64,000 bases of DNA from Patescibacterium sp964487795 (GTDB lineage: Bacteria; Patescibacteriota; Patescibacteriia; Patescibacteriales; Patescibacteriaceae), in contig CAZASI010000003.1 of assembly GCA_964487795.1 (NCBI GenBank), positions 1 through 64,000 of the forward strand, read 5' to 3'. The notes below the pieces were generated by a model. The model worked only from the letters and a program-made list of their open reading frames with translations, had not been told where the DNA came from and searched no databases. Both the position numbers and the translations under genes were made by a program. This document shows, in pieces, positions 1 through 9,348 of the stretch; within the stretch, counting starts at the first letter, position 1; each line of letters starts with the position of its first letter.

Positions 1-3000
1 GTGCACCGGTGGTTTTAAGACCGCTACCGTTTAAGGTTAACGGTTCCCAGGTTGAGCCGCCGCCAAGCGTAAAGGTAGAAAGATCAAGTACAGCTCCGGC
101 CGCAACAACTACTCCGCCAGCAATCGTACCAAAGGGAGTATTAGTCGCTCCTCCGTTTGCTCCAAGACGCAGCGTTCCCGTACTAACTGTAATAGCACCG
201 GTGGTATTAGTATTTTGTCCGGCCAGTGTTAAAACACCCGGGCCTTCCTTAGTAAGCGCGGTTGTTGTTCCGGACCAGATACTTCCCGAAGAAGCTTGAC
301 TTACATCACCAACTGCAACAACGGTCCAAGCGCGTGTACTTCCTACGATATTATGGCCGAAAGTCAAAACACCCGCACCATGATTTACAAAACGTGAAGC
401 AGTGGCGCCTAGCGTAATCTGTCCTGGGATGGTTGTCGAGCTTGCAGAGTTATTTGTAATAGCGCCATACAGAGCAAGACCTGTACCGTTCGTAGTTATT
501 GGCTCGTTCGCAGTGAGCGTATAACCATTAAGATCAAGCATAGCACCGCTCGTAATCGTCGTTGCGCCAGCCGTAGTTCCAAGCGGAGTATTACTGCCGG
601 AACCGCCAGTGCCAAGACGCAAAGTTCCGGCACTAAGCGCCACTGCTCCAGTAAAGGTGTTGTTTCCAGAAAGAGTCCATCTACCGACGCCGTTTTTAGT
701 TAAAGTTCCGCTTGTTGTTCCAAGTATACTGGCAAGCGATCCGTTACCAGTTCCACCAATTACTAAACCTAATGTTGCACCGGTAATTGTACCCGTATGA
801 GTTATATTAATGTCGCCGAAGTTAGAAAGAATTGTTGCGGCGGTAAGTCCGACAGTAATAAGACCACTATAGCTAGACGAGACGCTGGAAAGATTTTGTA
901 TTCCGCCTGCGGCCAAAGCACTACTTAAAGTCAAAGCTTCCGCTGTACCAAGTGTATAACCATTTAAGTCAAGAGCCGAGCTAGCGCCAACAATTGTTCC
1001 GGCGGCCGTTGTACCGAGCGGCGTATTAGTTGCTCCGCCATTAGCACCAAGACGTAGTGTACCGGCGCTGATAGTAGTTGAACCAGTGTAGGTATTATCG
1101 CCGGAAAAAACTAAAACTCCGGTACCCGTAGATTTAGTAACTGTAAAAGCTCCGCTAATAACTGCCGAAATAATAACATCATTATCAACTACTCCATCAC
1201 CAGTATTGAAAATTCTATTAGCCCCCAAGCCAAGATTCCCGCTAATCGTTGAGCTGGCATTATTATTGGCAATTGTAGTAACTGTGCCGCCTAAGGTAAG
1301 AGTGCCACTGCCGGTCGCTACTGTTCCAACATTCAATGAAAGCGCACCGATACTATCTGAATTATCATCAAGATTTAGGGTTCCGCCGACAATCGTCACT
1401 CCGCCCGAAGAAATAACGTTGTTTGCACCATGAGTTAGAGTTGCGTTGTTTATAAAAGTTGTACTGGTATAAGCGGCAGCTGTACTTAAAGTTACATTAC
1501 CAGAACCGCTTACGATTACCGAACCGGTAGTTGCTGTACCAATTACAGCAGAGATAGTCGAAGATGCCGTAGCAAGAATAGGTAATTCAAAAGTTGTAAT
1601 ACCGATAGTCGTGTTTGCACCGGCAATATCGTTAGCGCTGTTAATTAACGTGTTACCGCTTAAGTTTGTTCCGGCCAATGTTAGAGTTTGAGCTGATCCC
1701 GGATTAGTAACACCAAAGCCATTTAAAATTAATGAGTTAATTGATTGAGTTGTTGCCGCGGTGTCAGCGGTTAATTTTACATTGGCATTAACAGTGGCAA
1801 AGGCAGCGGCATATTCACCAGTAAATCCGGCACCATTTAGAAGACGCAATCCATTGGTATTACCGACGTTATAAGTAACCATGTCAGAACCTGTTCCGGT
1901 TAATGACGTATCACCAAAGCCACCTTTAATAACACTTATAGTAGTTGAGCTGGCGGCACCCGAGGCACCAACCAAATTGGAGCCTATAGAAGTAAACATC
2001 AATGTTGAAATATTAGCGGCAGGCGTTGAGCCCAAACTCGTACCTCTAAACAAAATAGTTGCACCAGCAGTGCGAGCTAAGCTGGCAAAGGTCATTGTTG
2101 TTGACCCGCCAGCTCCAGGAGTGATGGTCACAGTGTTATGACCACTAGCTGGAGTCAGCGCTCCGGTAGTTTCTGCTGAGGTACCAGCAGTATTACCAAT
2201 AAAATTGAAATTTCCGCCGTTCATTGTTAATGCCAAAGCATCGGGCAGACGGCTGGCAACAGCAGTAGAGCTATTATCAAGGGTTAAAGTTGCTCCTAAA
2301 TTGATGGTAAATGAAGTGGCAATACTGGCTAACGCGCCCGAACCGCTCAAGCTAAGAGTTCCGCCGTTAATCGTTGCCGTAGAACTCATCGTATTTGCCG
2401 CTGTCATTGTCACAGTTCCTGCCCTATTTTTTATAAGCGGAAAAGCTCCGGCTAATACCGCGCCAATTGTTCCATTTTCTACTGTATAGTTTGTCGCACC
2501 GGTAAGAGTACCGTTACTTATTGTTCCATCAATCAAAGTGATAACACCAACTGTATCCGTAATACCACCGGCATTCCAAGTTCCTCCCTGAACAGTTACA
2601 GCTGTGACTGCGAATAATCCACTCGCCCCGTACTGCAAAGTTCCGGCTTCGATAATTGTAGCGCCTGTATGTCCCTGAGAAGCATTTACCGTAAAAGTTC
2701 CGGAACCATCTTTAGTTAAGGCAACCGCGGCAGCCGCAGTTGCACCAGTTAAGGTAACATTGCCTGTGCCACCTATTCTATAAGTAAAGTTAGTGCCGCT
2801 CACTGCTCCGCTTAAGCTCAAAGTTTGTCCAGAAGTCGAGCTATTAATACGGGAATCACTACCTGCAGCAATTGCACCACTATAAGAACAAGTCGCAGCA
2901 GTAATAAGCGCTCCGCCGTCGCTTATTCCCCTTCCATTAAGTGTTAAACCCTCGGCCGTACCGAGGGTGAACCCATTGAGGTCCAGTACCCCGCCACTGT

Positions 3001-6000
3001 TTACAACGGTTCCCGTTCCAGTAGTTCCAAGCGGCGTATTAGTTCCGCCGCCTGCCGCCCCAAGCCTAAGCGTCCCTTGCGCGACGTTTGTCGCGCCGGT
3101 ATATGTACTCGCACCTAATAAAGTCCAGGTACCAGTTCCAAACTTCGTTACTGTTCCTGCTACCGTTCCGATGATACTTGAAAGTGAACCGGTCCCTGAT
3201 CCATTAAGAGTTAGTCCGAATCCTGAGCCACTAATTGTTCCAGCAGCACTTAAGCTAAGATCTCCATTATTATTAACAATAGAACTTGCAGAACCAAGCG
3301 TTAATAGACCAGTGTGAGTTACTGCAGTCCCGGAACTATTTGTTAAAGCTCCCGGAGCGTACAAAACGTTATGTCCAAAACCTATTCCGTTAAGCGTTAA
3401 GGCCTCAGCAGTAGTTAGAGAAAAACCATTAAAATCAAGCATAGCGCCACTTGTCACGGCCGTTGCGGCGCCAGTTGTACCTAGCGGAGTATTACTACCC
3501 GATCCAGCAGCACCCAATTTAATTTTTCCAACGCTCACTGTGGTAAGTCCGGTATATGTACTATTACCAGATAAAGTCAATGTACTAAATCCGTCTTTAG
3601 TTAGAGTACCAGAAGTCGTACCGATAACGCCCGTAAACGAAGAGTCGCTAAAGCCTCCGATTGTAAGAGCGATTGTTGCACCAGAAATATTTCCACTAAT
3701 AGTCAAGGCACCAGCATCAGCGTTAATTCTCGCTGCAGCGCCGAGCGTAATCGCTCCACTATAGGTTGCCGGTGAAGCGTTTGTATTCATTAAAGCACCC
3801 ATGTTGCTATTTCCGTTAGCAACGCTTGCTCCGGGACCAAAACCTAAACCGCTAATCGTTAATGGCTCAGCTGTACCGAGAGTAAAGCCGTTTAAATCAA
3901 GTGCTGCAATAGTAGCGACTGTGGTTCCGGTACCTGCCGTACCGAGCGGCGTATTAGTTCCTCCGCCAGCGGCACCAAGTCGAAGAATTCCGCTCGTAAC
4001 CGTTGTTGCGCCCGTATAGGTATTATCTCGATTTAACAAAACAACACTATCAGCGGCGGTATTTGTAGCGACGCGAGTAGTAACGCCCGAACCGCCAATA
4101 ATCGCGTCGACTGTCCCACTTCTTAAACTATAGAAACTACCACTTAATATTCCGGCTACACCATCAATAGTTCCTCGCTGCAAGGTAACCGCACCGACCG
4201 TATCACTAAAACCTACAATATCAAAAGTACCATTATTGACAGTGACTCCGCCCGTTGATAATACGTTGCTGGCGCCATAAGTTAGCGTTGCGTTATTTAC
4301 AGAAGTTAAACCAGTATAGGCAACAGCAGTGTTTAAAGTAATATTCCCTGTTCCGCTTAAAGTCATAGAACCCGCAACCGCTGTACCAATAATTGCTGAA
4401 ATTGTGGAATTAGCACTCGCCAGAATTTGTAATTCATTAGTTGTAATTCCAATCGTCGTGTTGGCACCGGCAATATTATTAGCGCTGTTAATTAACATAT
4501 TGCCGCTTAAGCTGGCACTAGCCAATGTAATAGTTTGAGCTGATCCAGGATTAGTAACATCAAAACCATTTAAAATTAATGAGTTGATTGATTGAGTAGA
4601 GGCCGCGGTATTGCCAGTTAATTTTACGTTGACATTGGCCGCAAAAGAAGCGGAATATTCACCGCTAAAACCAGCACCGTTAAGAAGACGCAGGCCATTG
4701 GTATTTCCGACGTTATGGGTGACCATATCAGTACCAGTACCTGATAATGAGTCATCGCCAAAAGCTCCTCGGATAACACTGATAGTCGTAGAGTTGGCAG
4801 CACCGGCGGCACCAATCAAGTTTGCTCCTATAGAAGTAAAGATCAAAGTAGAAACATTGGCGGCCGGAGTGGAACCAAAATTAGTTCCTCTAAATAATGC
4901 CGTTGCTCCAGCCGTACGCGTTAACGAAGCGAAAGTCAAAGTAGTAGGTCCTCCGGCACCAGGGGTAACGGTAATAATGTTATGTCCCGTTGAGAGTGTT
5001 AGCGCTCCAAATCCTTCCGTTGATTCAACTGAAGGGTGTCCAATGTAATTAAAATTACCGCCATTCATCGTTAGGGCTGATGAAGACACACGATTCAATA
5101 AATCAACCGTGCTATTATCAACTGTTAGAGTTGCACCGGAGTTAATCGTAACGGCAGAGGCAGGCATAGTTCCTGCGCCGCTCAAAACAATTGTTCCATC
5201 GTTGATAATTGTAGTACCGGTAAAGTTATTATATCCGCCCAGTGTAAGTGTACCCGAATCATTCTTTACTAACGCCGCCGTTGTTCCCCAAATCGGTGCC
5301 GAAGAGGTCGTCGTAACATTTCCGGCGCCGCCCACAGTAAGCACTAAAGCTGCAGCACTTACACCTTTACCATCTATTGTAAGAGTTGTTCCCGTATCAG
5401 ACATTATCATACCGGCAGCCGCTAGAGTCAGGACACCGGTTAAGGAATTATCGCCACCAGTATTACGAAGCGCGCCAGTATACAACATACCAGTACCGGA
5501 AAAAGTAATATATTCAGGAATAGAAAGTCCGTTGCCGTTTATCTTAAGAGTTGCACCGCCCGAAACAGTCGTAATACCGTCAATAAGTCCGAGAGACATA
5601 CTTTCTTGTATTTCAAGCACACCGGCTTGCAAGGCAACCGCACCGGTAAATAGATTAGGTCGCGTTAGAACAACCGTCCCCGGCGTTGATTTAGTTAAGG
5701 CTACGGCGTCGCCGGCAATAATTGCGCTGATCGTTCCACTGTACACGGTATAACCGGTACCGCTTAAAACTCCAGTGGATCCCGTAATCGTCGGATTTGA
5801 AGGGCCGCCAATAATTCCCAGGGTAACCGCTCCGACCATGTCAGAATATGTTGCGATATCAAGCGTTCCTCCGACCATCATAATCGCGCTTGATAGGATC
5901 GCGTTATCGACGCCGTACAACAGTGTTCCATTATTAATAATTGTCGCACCAGTATAGGTATTTGGAAAATTATAAGTTACTGTTCCCGATCCGTTTTTAG

Positions 6001-9000
6001 TTACAGTACCGCCCGCGATAGCAAGCGGTGCTTTATCAAAAATAAAATCACCAGCTCCGTCTAGTGCAAGCGGAAATGCACCGGTTATTCCCCCAAGGAG
6101 AGAGAGCGTATCTGAATCAGAACTAATCTCAGCACCACCAGCCACCTGAGTAATAATTCCGGCAAATGAATTATCACCACTGATATTTCGAAGAGCTCCC
6201 GCATTAGATACTCCAAAGCCCCTAAGAGTCAGAGCTTCAAAGCCGATAGCAATTCCATCTTGTAATTCCAAGGCGGCGTTACCTACAACTGTCGTACCGG
6301 CTGCAATAGTACCCAAAGCCGTGGCATGCCGCGCATTCAACACGCCAGCATTTATATTGGTAAGTCCCGAATGAGTATTTGCTCCGGAAAGCACGAGTGT
6401 ACCGACGCCTTCTTTATTAAAACCTCCCGCTCCGCCAATCATGCCGCTAATCGTCAAAGTTTCTCCACTATTAGTTACAAAAATATTTCTATAGGCGATA
6501 ACAGTTGTATCAAGACGTATATTTAAACTAATCGTATTACCTCCCGATGAAACGCTATCGGTTATACCCGCCAATCCCGGACCCAACACAATATCGTTAC
6601 CTGCCAAGGTATAACCGCTTCCCGATAAAGTAATAGAATTAAATATCGTATTGTGAGGAAGATCGTTTGTATTCGAAAGATTAGAAGCACCGCCCGGGAA
6701 AATTAAATTATCTCCGGCATTTGGCGCCGTACCACCCGACCAGTTTCCACCGTTTGACCAATTTGCGTCGGCTGCACCGGTCCAGGTTGCTGATAATGAG
6801 TCCGAGGCAATCTGCCATTGCCTTATTTCTTGAAAAATTATTTCTTCATCAACTCCAAATATTTTCTCAAACCAATTTTGAGTATTAGAAAATTTCATCG
6901 GTCCTAAGACATACACCTGAGGTGAAACTTTTTCACCTTGGTATTCATATTGCAACTCAATTGTTTCTCCGGCACTCAGATTTTTCTCCCAAATAATAAA
7001 TGTTTTTCCTTCAACTGTTTTTTGTTTCGTATCATCTGTTGGAGTAACCGTATAGGTGCTCGGTACGCTTTCGACAATGTCGCCGCTAAAATCTTGATTG
7101 GCCCTTATCTTAAAAGTCATCACATATTTTGATAAGAAAGGATTGATTCTAGTTGCTCCAATTCTTTCAACCTCAAAGGGTACTGACTGCGTAACTTCAA
7201 AAGTATCGATGATTTCAGCTACGGTTACACCACTAACCGGATCAACTCGTTTTAATATCATTTGGTAAGCACCGACTTCCCCCACTCCATAGTTCACGTA
7301 ATAATCAGGATTATCAGTAACGTTGTTTGCTCCGCAACTTTCACTATATTTAATTGTTCCGTCCTTAGTAGAAAGTACGGTTACAATTTGCAAATTTTCT
7401 TTCTTAATTATTAATTTAAGACTTGCATCGCACACCGTGTTTCCTTTGTCATCCAAAACTCCCATTTGCAGATAAGCGGATTCACCCGGTTGATAAACCG
7501 ATTTATTAACGTTGATAGCTAGGACCCCCCAGGTAAAATCTTGACTGGAAACAAAAACAATCCTACCTTTTAGGATCTCTATTTCCATTCTATATTTACC
7601 TGGAACAAAAGTATCGGTTGGTGTTGGTAAACTAATACTGACTGCTCCGTTTATTTCTTCAACGATGGGCTCTATGTCGGTTTTTTCTCCCTCCGGATCA
7701 AACACTTCAGATTTAATAACTCTTAGCTCTGACGTGGAGGCAAAGGTCAAAATTGTTTCATCCGTAGCTGCGTTTATAGCACCGTCAATCGGAGCATCAA
7801 TTGTGCCCGGAGTAATGAGATCACTCGGCGTCGGTATTTCTCCATCAATCGGAGCATCAATGGGATTTGGAACAATAAGTTCAGCGGTCGCTTCAGCTGC
7901 TGTCGCATCACTAGACTCAGAAGAGATCTCAGCCAGACTCTCGGCTGGGGCTACTGCGGTACTTTCAGCAACTGGCAATACCGCCGGAGCATCACCTGAT
8001 TCTTGAGCAAGAGCAGTAAGAATATTGTTTTTAAACCAAATTCCGCTAAAAGCGGAAGTAATTTTTTTTAATTCTGTTATTGCGTATATTGATTTTTGCA
8101 AGAGCCAAGACGAGGGCAGGAGCAAACTTTCCGCAGGCTCAGCTTCAAGCGTTGGTTCAGATTCAGGCTCTGTAATAATTTCCGGCTCCGGTTCGGGTTC
8201 TGATTCTGGTGATGTTTCAGGAATTATCGTCGGCTCTGTTGTTGGCTCATTTATTTGAACCGGAAGCGTAATATCGAGAGCATTAATATCGACTTCAAAT
8301 TTTGGTTCTTCATCGACCTGAAAATCTTCCGTAGTCGGTTTAAAAATATTATCAATTCTAATTCTCGGTAAATTATTAATTTCTTCTTCGCTAAGTTCTT
8401 CAGATAATGTTTGATATTCAAGATTCAACCACATGGCATCAAGATAAATTTTTGGCGTGACATCAAGAGTAGGCAGGGAATCAACAACCACCTGTATGTT
8501 CTCTAAATTTGCCATGGTAGTAGAATTACCAACTGGAATTTCAAAGCTCACAGCATTGTGTATATCTGTGACATAACCGAGAGCTTGCCATGTTTCTCCA
8601 TCAAAACTATAACGAACTCCGAGAGTTGCTCCGGCAGGAATAACATCTTGATCAAATGTTATTGCTTCTACTTCCTCTTGAGCATGAGCAGTAGTAAAAA
8701 ATAATGTATCCAAAAAAGATGAACCTTCGGCAGGAGCTTCTTCCATGGGCGCTTCCTGAGCTGGGGCTACTTCTTGTTCTGGTTCTGGTTCTGATTGTGA
8801 TTCTGGCGCTAACTCGATGACAGGTTCGAGAGTCGGTTCTTCCTCGCTTACAGGAGGACCTTGATCTATCGATGGATCAACGGTAATTACTGAGTTAGCT
8901 TTATTTGTCCAAGAAAATTTAAGAGCAATTTTTTTTGGCACTACATCTTTCGGTATCTCGCCCTTAAATCCCAAACACACTATTGGTGCACTGGCATTAG

Positions 9001-9274
9001 AAATTGATGCGGAATTAAGATCACTATATTTCTCTATACTATCTTCTGATAAATCCGGAGGACCAGCTGCCTCTTGAGTATTTTCCCAACCTCCGCTACA
9101 AGAGCTGGCAAACAAAGAGATAACTTCAGCTTCAGTTTTTTTTCCACGTAATAGCGGATACATTACTAGTAAAACAATAGCCAAAAAACCGGCGATAACC
9201 TTAACGGGTCGCTGATTAAACCAACTTGTGCGAACAAGGACTTTTATCTTTCTACCAAGTAAACGTTTCGCCAT
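1..9274 (-). CDS. Giant repeat-rich surface protein with autotransporter-associated beta-strand repeats (3' end outside window)
   Basis: The reading frame is open from the ATG at 9274 to the left edge, about 3,090 codons, with no stop in the window. The N-terminus is basic (MAKRLLGRKIK) followed by one membrane segment at about residues 23-42. Then come Pro/Glu-rich linkers (EPEPE runs), a stretch that reads like a macroglobulin-type domain (VNKSVYQPGE), and from about residue 820 a long Gly/Thr/Ser/Asn-rich array. The array begins WTGAANANWSNGG and carries repeated motifs such as GTLRLGAAGGGTNTPLGTT and LDLNGFTLGTAEALTL. These match the autotransporter-associated beta-strand (PATR) repeat family, which folds as a beta-helix stalk. 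No RBS precedes the ATG. I infer a cell-surface adhesin or stalk. Whether it ends in a barrel, anchor or sorting signal cannot be seen. Weak plus-strand ORFs here are antisense shadows. Confidence 0.87.
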   Translation of the reverse strand, partial: MAKRLLGRKIKVLVRTSWFNQRPVKVIAGFLAIVLLVMYPLLRGKKTEAEVISLFASSCSGGWENTQEAAGPPDLSEDSIEKYSDLNSASISNASAPIVCLGFKGEIPKDVVPKKIALKFSWTNKANSVITVDPSIDQGPPVSEEEPTLEPVIELAPESQSEPEPEQEVAPAQEAPMEEAPAEGSSFLDTLFFTTAHAQEEVEAITFDQDVIPAGATLGVRYSFDGETWQALGYVTDIHNAVSFEIPVGNSTTMANLENIQVVVDSLPTLDVTPKIYLDAMWLNLEYQTLSEELSEEEINNLPRIRIDNIFKPTTEDFQVDEEPKFEVDINALDITLPVQINEPTTEPTIIPETSPESEPEPEPEIITEPESEPTLEAEPAESLLLPSSWLLQKSIYAITELKKITSAFSGIWFKNNILTALAQESGDAPAVLPVAESTAVAPAESLAEISSESSDATAAEATAELIVPNPIDAPIDGEIPTPSDLITPGTIDAPIDGAINAATDETILTFASTSELRVIKSEVFDPEGEKTDIEPIVEEINGAVSISLPTPTDTFVPGKYRMEIEILKGRIVFVSSQDFTWGVLAINVNKSVYQPGESAYLQMGVLDDKGNTVCDASLKLIIKKENLQIVTVLSTKDGTIKYSESCGANNVTDNPDYYVNYGVGEVGAYQMILKRVDPVSGVTVAEIIDTFEVTQSVPFEVERIGATRINPFLSKYVMTFKIRANQDFSGDIVESVPSTYTVTPTDDTKQKTVEGKTFIIWEKNLSAGETIELQYEYQGEKVSPQVYVLGPMKFSNTQNWFEKIFGVDEEIIFQEIRQWQIASDSLSATWTGAADANWSNGGNWSGGTAPNAGDNLIFPGGASNLSNTNDLPHNTIFNSITLSGSGYTLAGNDIVLGPGLAGITDSVSSGGNTISLNIRLDTTVIAYRNIFVTNSGETLTISGMIGGAGGFNKEGVGTLVLSGANTHSGLTNINAGVLNARHATALGTIAAGTTVVGNAALELQDGIAIGFEALTLRGFGVSNAGALRNISGDNSFAGIITQVAGGAEISSDSDTLSLLGGITGAFPLALDGAGDFIFDKAPLAIAGGTVTKNGSGTVTYNFPNTYTGATIINNGTLLYGVDNAILSSAIMMVGGTLDIATYSDMVGAVTLGIIGGPSNPTITGSTGVLSGTGYTVYSGTISAIIAGDAVALTKSTPGTVVLTRPNLFTGAVALQAGVLEIQESMSLGLIDGITTVSGGATLKINGNGLSIPEYITFSGTGMLYTGALRNTGGDNSLTGVLTLAAAGMIMSDTGTTLTIDGKGVSAAALVLTVGGAGNVTTTSSAPIWGTTAALVKNDSGTLTLGGYNNFTGTTIINDGTIVLSGAGTMPASAVTINSGATLTVDNSTVDLLNRVSSSALTMNGGNFNYIGHPSVESTEGFGALTLSTGHNIITVTPGAGGPTTLTFASLTRTAGATALFRGTNFGSTPAANVSTLIFTSIGANLIGAAGAANSTTISVIRGAFGDDSLSGTGTDMVTHNVGNTNGLRLLNGAGFSGEYSASFAANVNVKLTGNTAASTQSINSLILNGFDVTNPGSAQTITLASASLSGNMLINSANNIAGANTTIGITTNELQILASANSTISAIIGTAVAGSMTLSGTGNITLNTAVAYTGLTSVNNATLTYGASNVLSTGGVTVNNGTFDIVGFSDTVGAVTLQRGTIDGVAGILSGSFYSLRSGTVDAIIGGSGVTTRVATNTAADSVVLLNRDNTYTGATTVTSGILRLGAAGGGTNTPLGTAGTGTTVATIAALDLNGFTLGTAEPLTISGLGFGPGASVANGNSNMGALMNTNASPATYSGAITLGAAARINADAGALTISGNISGATIALTIGGFSDSSFTGVIGTTSGTLTKDGFSTLTLSGNSTYTGLTTVSVGKIKLGAAGSGSNTPLGTTGAATAVTSGAMLDFNGFSLTTAEALTLNGIGFGHNVLYAPGALTNSSGTAVTHTGLLTLGSASSIVNNNGDLSLSAAGTISGSGFGLTLNGSGTGSLSSIIGTVAGTVTKFGTGTWTLLGASTYTGATNVAQGTLRLGAAGGGTNTPLGTTGTGTVVNSGGVLDLNGFTLGTAEGLTLNGRGISDGGALITAATCSYSGAIAAGSDSRINSSTSGQTLSLSGAVSGTNFTYRIGGTGNVTLTGATAAAAVALTKDGSGTFTVNASQGHTGATIIEAGTLQYGASGLFAVTAVTVQGGTWNAGGITDTVGVITLIDGTISNGTLTGATNYTVENGTIGAVLAGAFPLIKNRAGTVTMTAANTMSSTATINGGTLSLSGSGALASIATSFTINLGATLTLDNSSTAVASRLPDALALTMNGGNFNFIGNTAGTSAETTGALTPASGHNTVTITPGAGGSTTMTFASLARTAGATILFRGTSLGSTPAANISTLMFTSIGSNLVGASGAASSTTISVIKGGFGDTSLTGTGSDMVTYNVGNTNGLRLLNGAGFTGEYAAAFATVNANVKLTADTAATTQSINSLILNGFGVTNPGSAQTLTLAGTNLSGNTLINSANDIAGANTTIGITTFELPILATASSTISAVIGTATTGSVIVSGSGNVTLSTAAAYTSTTFINNATLTHGANNVISSGGVTIVGGTLNLDDNSDSIGALSLNVGTVATGSGTLTLGGTVTTIANNNASSTISGNLGLGANRIFNTGDGVVDNDVIISAVISGAFTVTKSTGTGVLVFSGDNTYTGSTTISAGTLRLGANGGATNTPLGTTAAGTIVGASSALDLNGYTLGTAEALTLSSALAAGGIQNLSSVSSSYSGLITVGLTAATILSNFGDINITHTGTITGATLGLVIGGTGNGSLASILGTTSGTLTKNGVGRWTLSGNNTFTGAVALSAGTLRLGTGGSGSNTPLGTTAGATTITSGAMLDLNGYTLTANEPITTNGTGLALYGAITNNSASSTTIPGQITLGATASRFVNHGAGVLTFGHNIVGSTRAWTVVAVGDVSQASSGSIWSGTTTALTKEGPGVLTLAGQNTNTTGAITVSTGTLRLGANGGATNTPFGTIAGGVVVAAGAVLDLSTFTLGGGSTWEPLTLNGSGLKTTGA
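80..2340 (-). repeat. Higher-order repeat unit, distal copy, inside the giant surface gene
   Basis: This block holds three beta-strand repeats (around 80-200, 510-635 and 950-1075) and a ~970-bp module at about 1371-2340. The same order recurs at 2960-5180. In the ~970-bp module the two copies keep a constant offset of 2,847 bp over most of its length. For example, the CCGCCCG word lies at 1401 and 4248, and AATGAGTT at 1731 and 4578. The offset drifts by about 12 bp near the far end. Protein-level identity is high but not complete, so the duplication is not very recent. Confidence 0.75.
2960..5180 (-). repeat. Higher-order repeat unit, proximal copy, inside the giant surface gene
   Basis: Partner of the block at 80-2340. 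It carries three beta-strand repeats near 2960-3085, 3420-3545 and 3880-4000, then the ~970-bp module at 4217-5180. The module encodes the same ordered motifs in both copies (NGLRLLNGAGFSGEY, SINSLILNGFDVTNPGSAQ). Together the copies add roughly 950 residues, which suggests the stalk lengthened by unequal recombination within the gene. Confidence 0.75.
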
Positions 9275-9279
9275 ATTCA

Positions 9280-9310
9280 AAAGCTAGATTCCGTAGAAGA
9301 ATCTAGCTTT
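9280..9310. other. 12-bp stem hairpin in the leader of the giant surface gene
   Basis: A perfect 12-bp inverted repeat (AAAGCTAGATTC / GAATCTAGCTTT) with a 7-nt loop lies between the ABC-F stop and the giant gene's ATG, which is 6 nt away. On the minus strand it is followed by only four T, so it is a weak candidate terminator for the ABC-F gene. It could equally be a 5' mRNA hairpin that protects the transcript or gates its translation, since it lies downstream of a promoter-like element. Confidence 0.7.
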
Positions 9311-9339
9311 AGTATACCATATTTTATGGCTTTTTTAAG
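9311..9339 (-). promoter_or_regulatory. Putative extended -10 promoter for the giant surface gene
   Basis: On the minus strand TGG-TATACT (-10 at 9316-9311) forms an extended -10 element. A weak -35 (CTTAAA) sits 17 bp upstream. Transcription would start about 30 nt before the ATG, with the hairpin at 9280-9310 near the transcript's 5' end. Confidence 0.5.
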
Positions 9340-9348
9340 CTCTTAAAA

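Noticed and set aside
9..8258. Many plus-strand ORFs of 60-214 codons over the first 8 kb
   Set aside because: They lie antisense to one uninterrupted minus-strand frame of ~3,090 codons with repeat and domain sense. Their Val/Pro/Ala-rich composition is the antisense image of the Gly/Thr/Asn-rich repeats.
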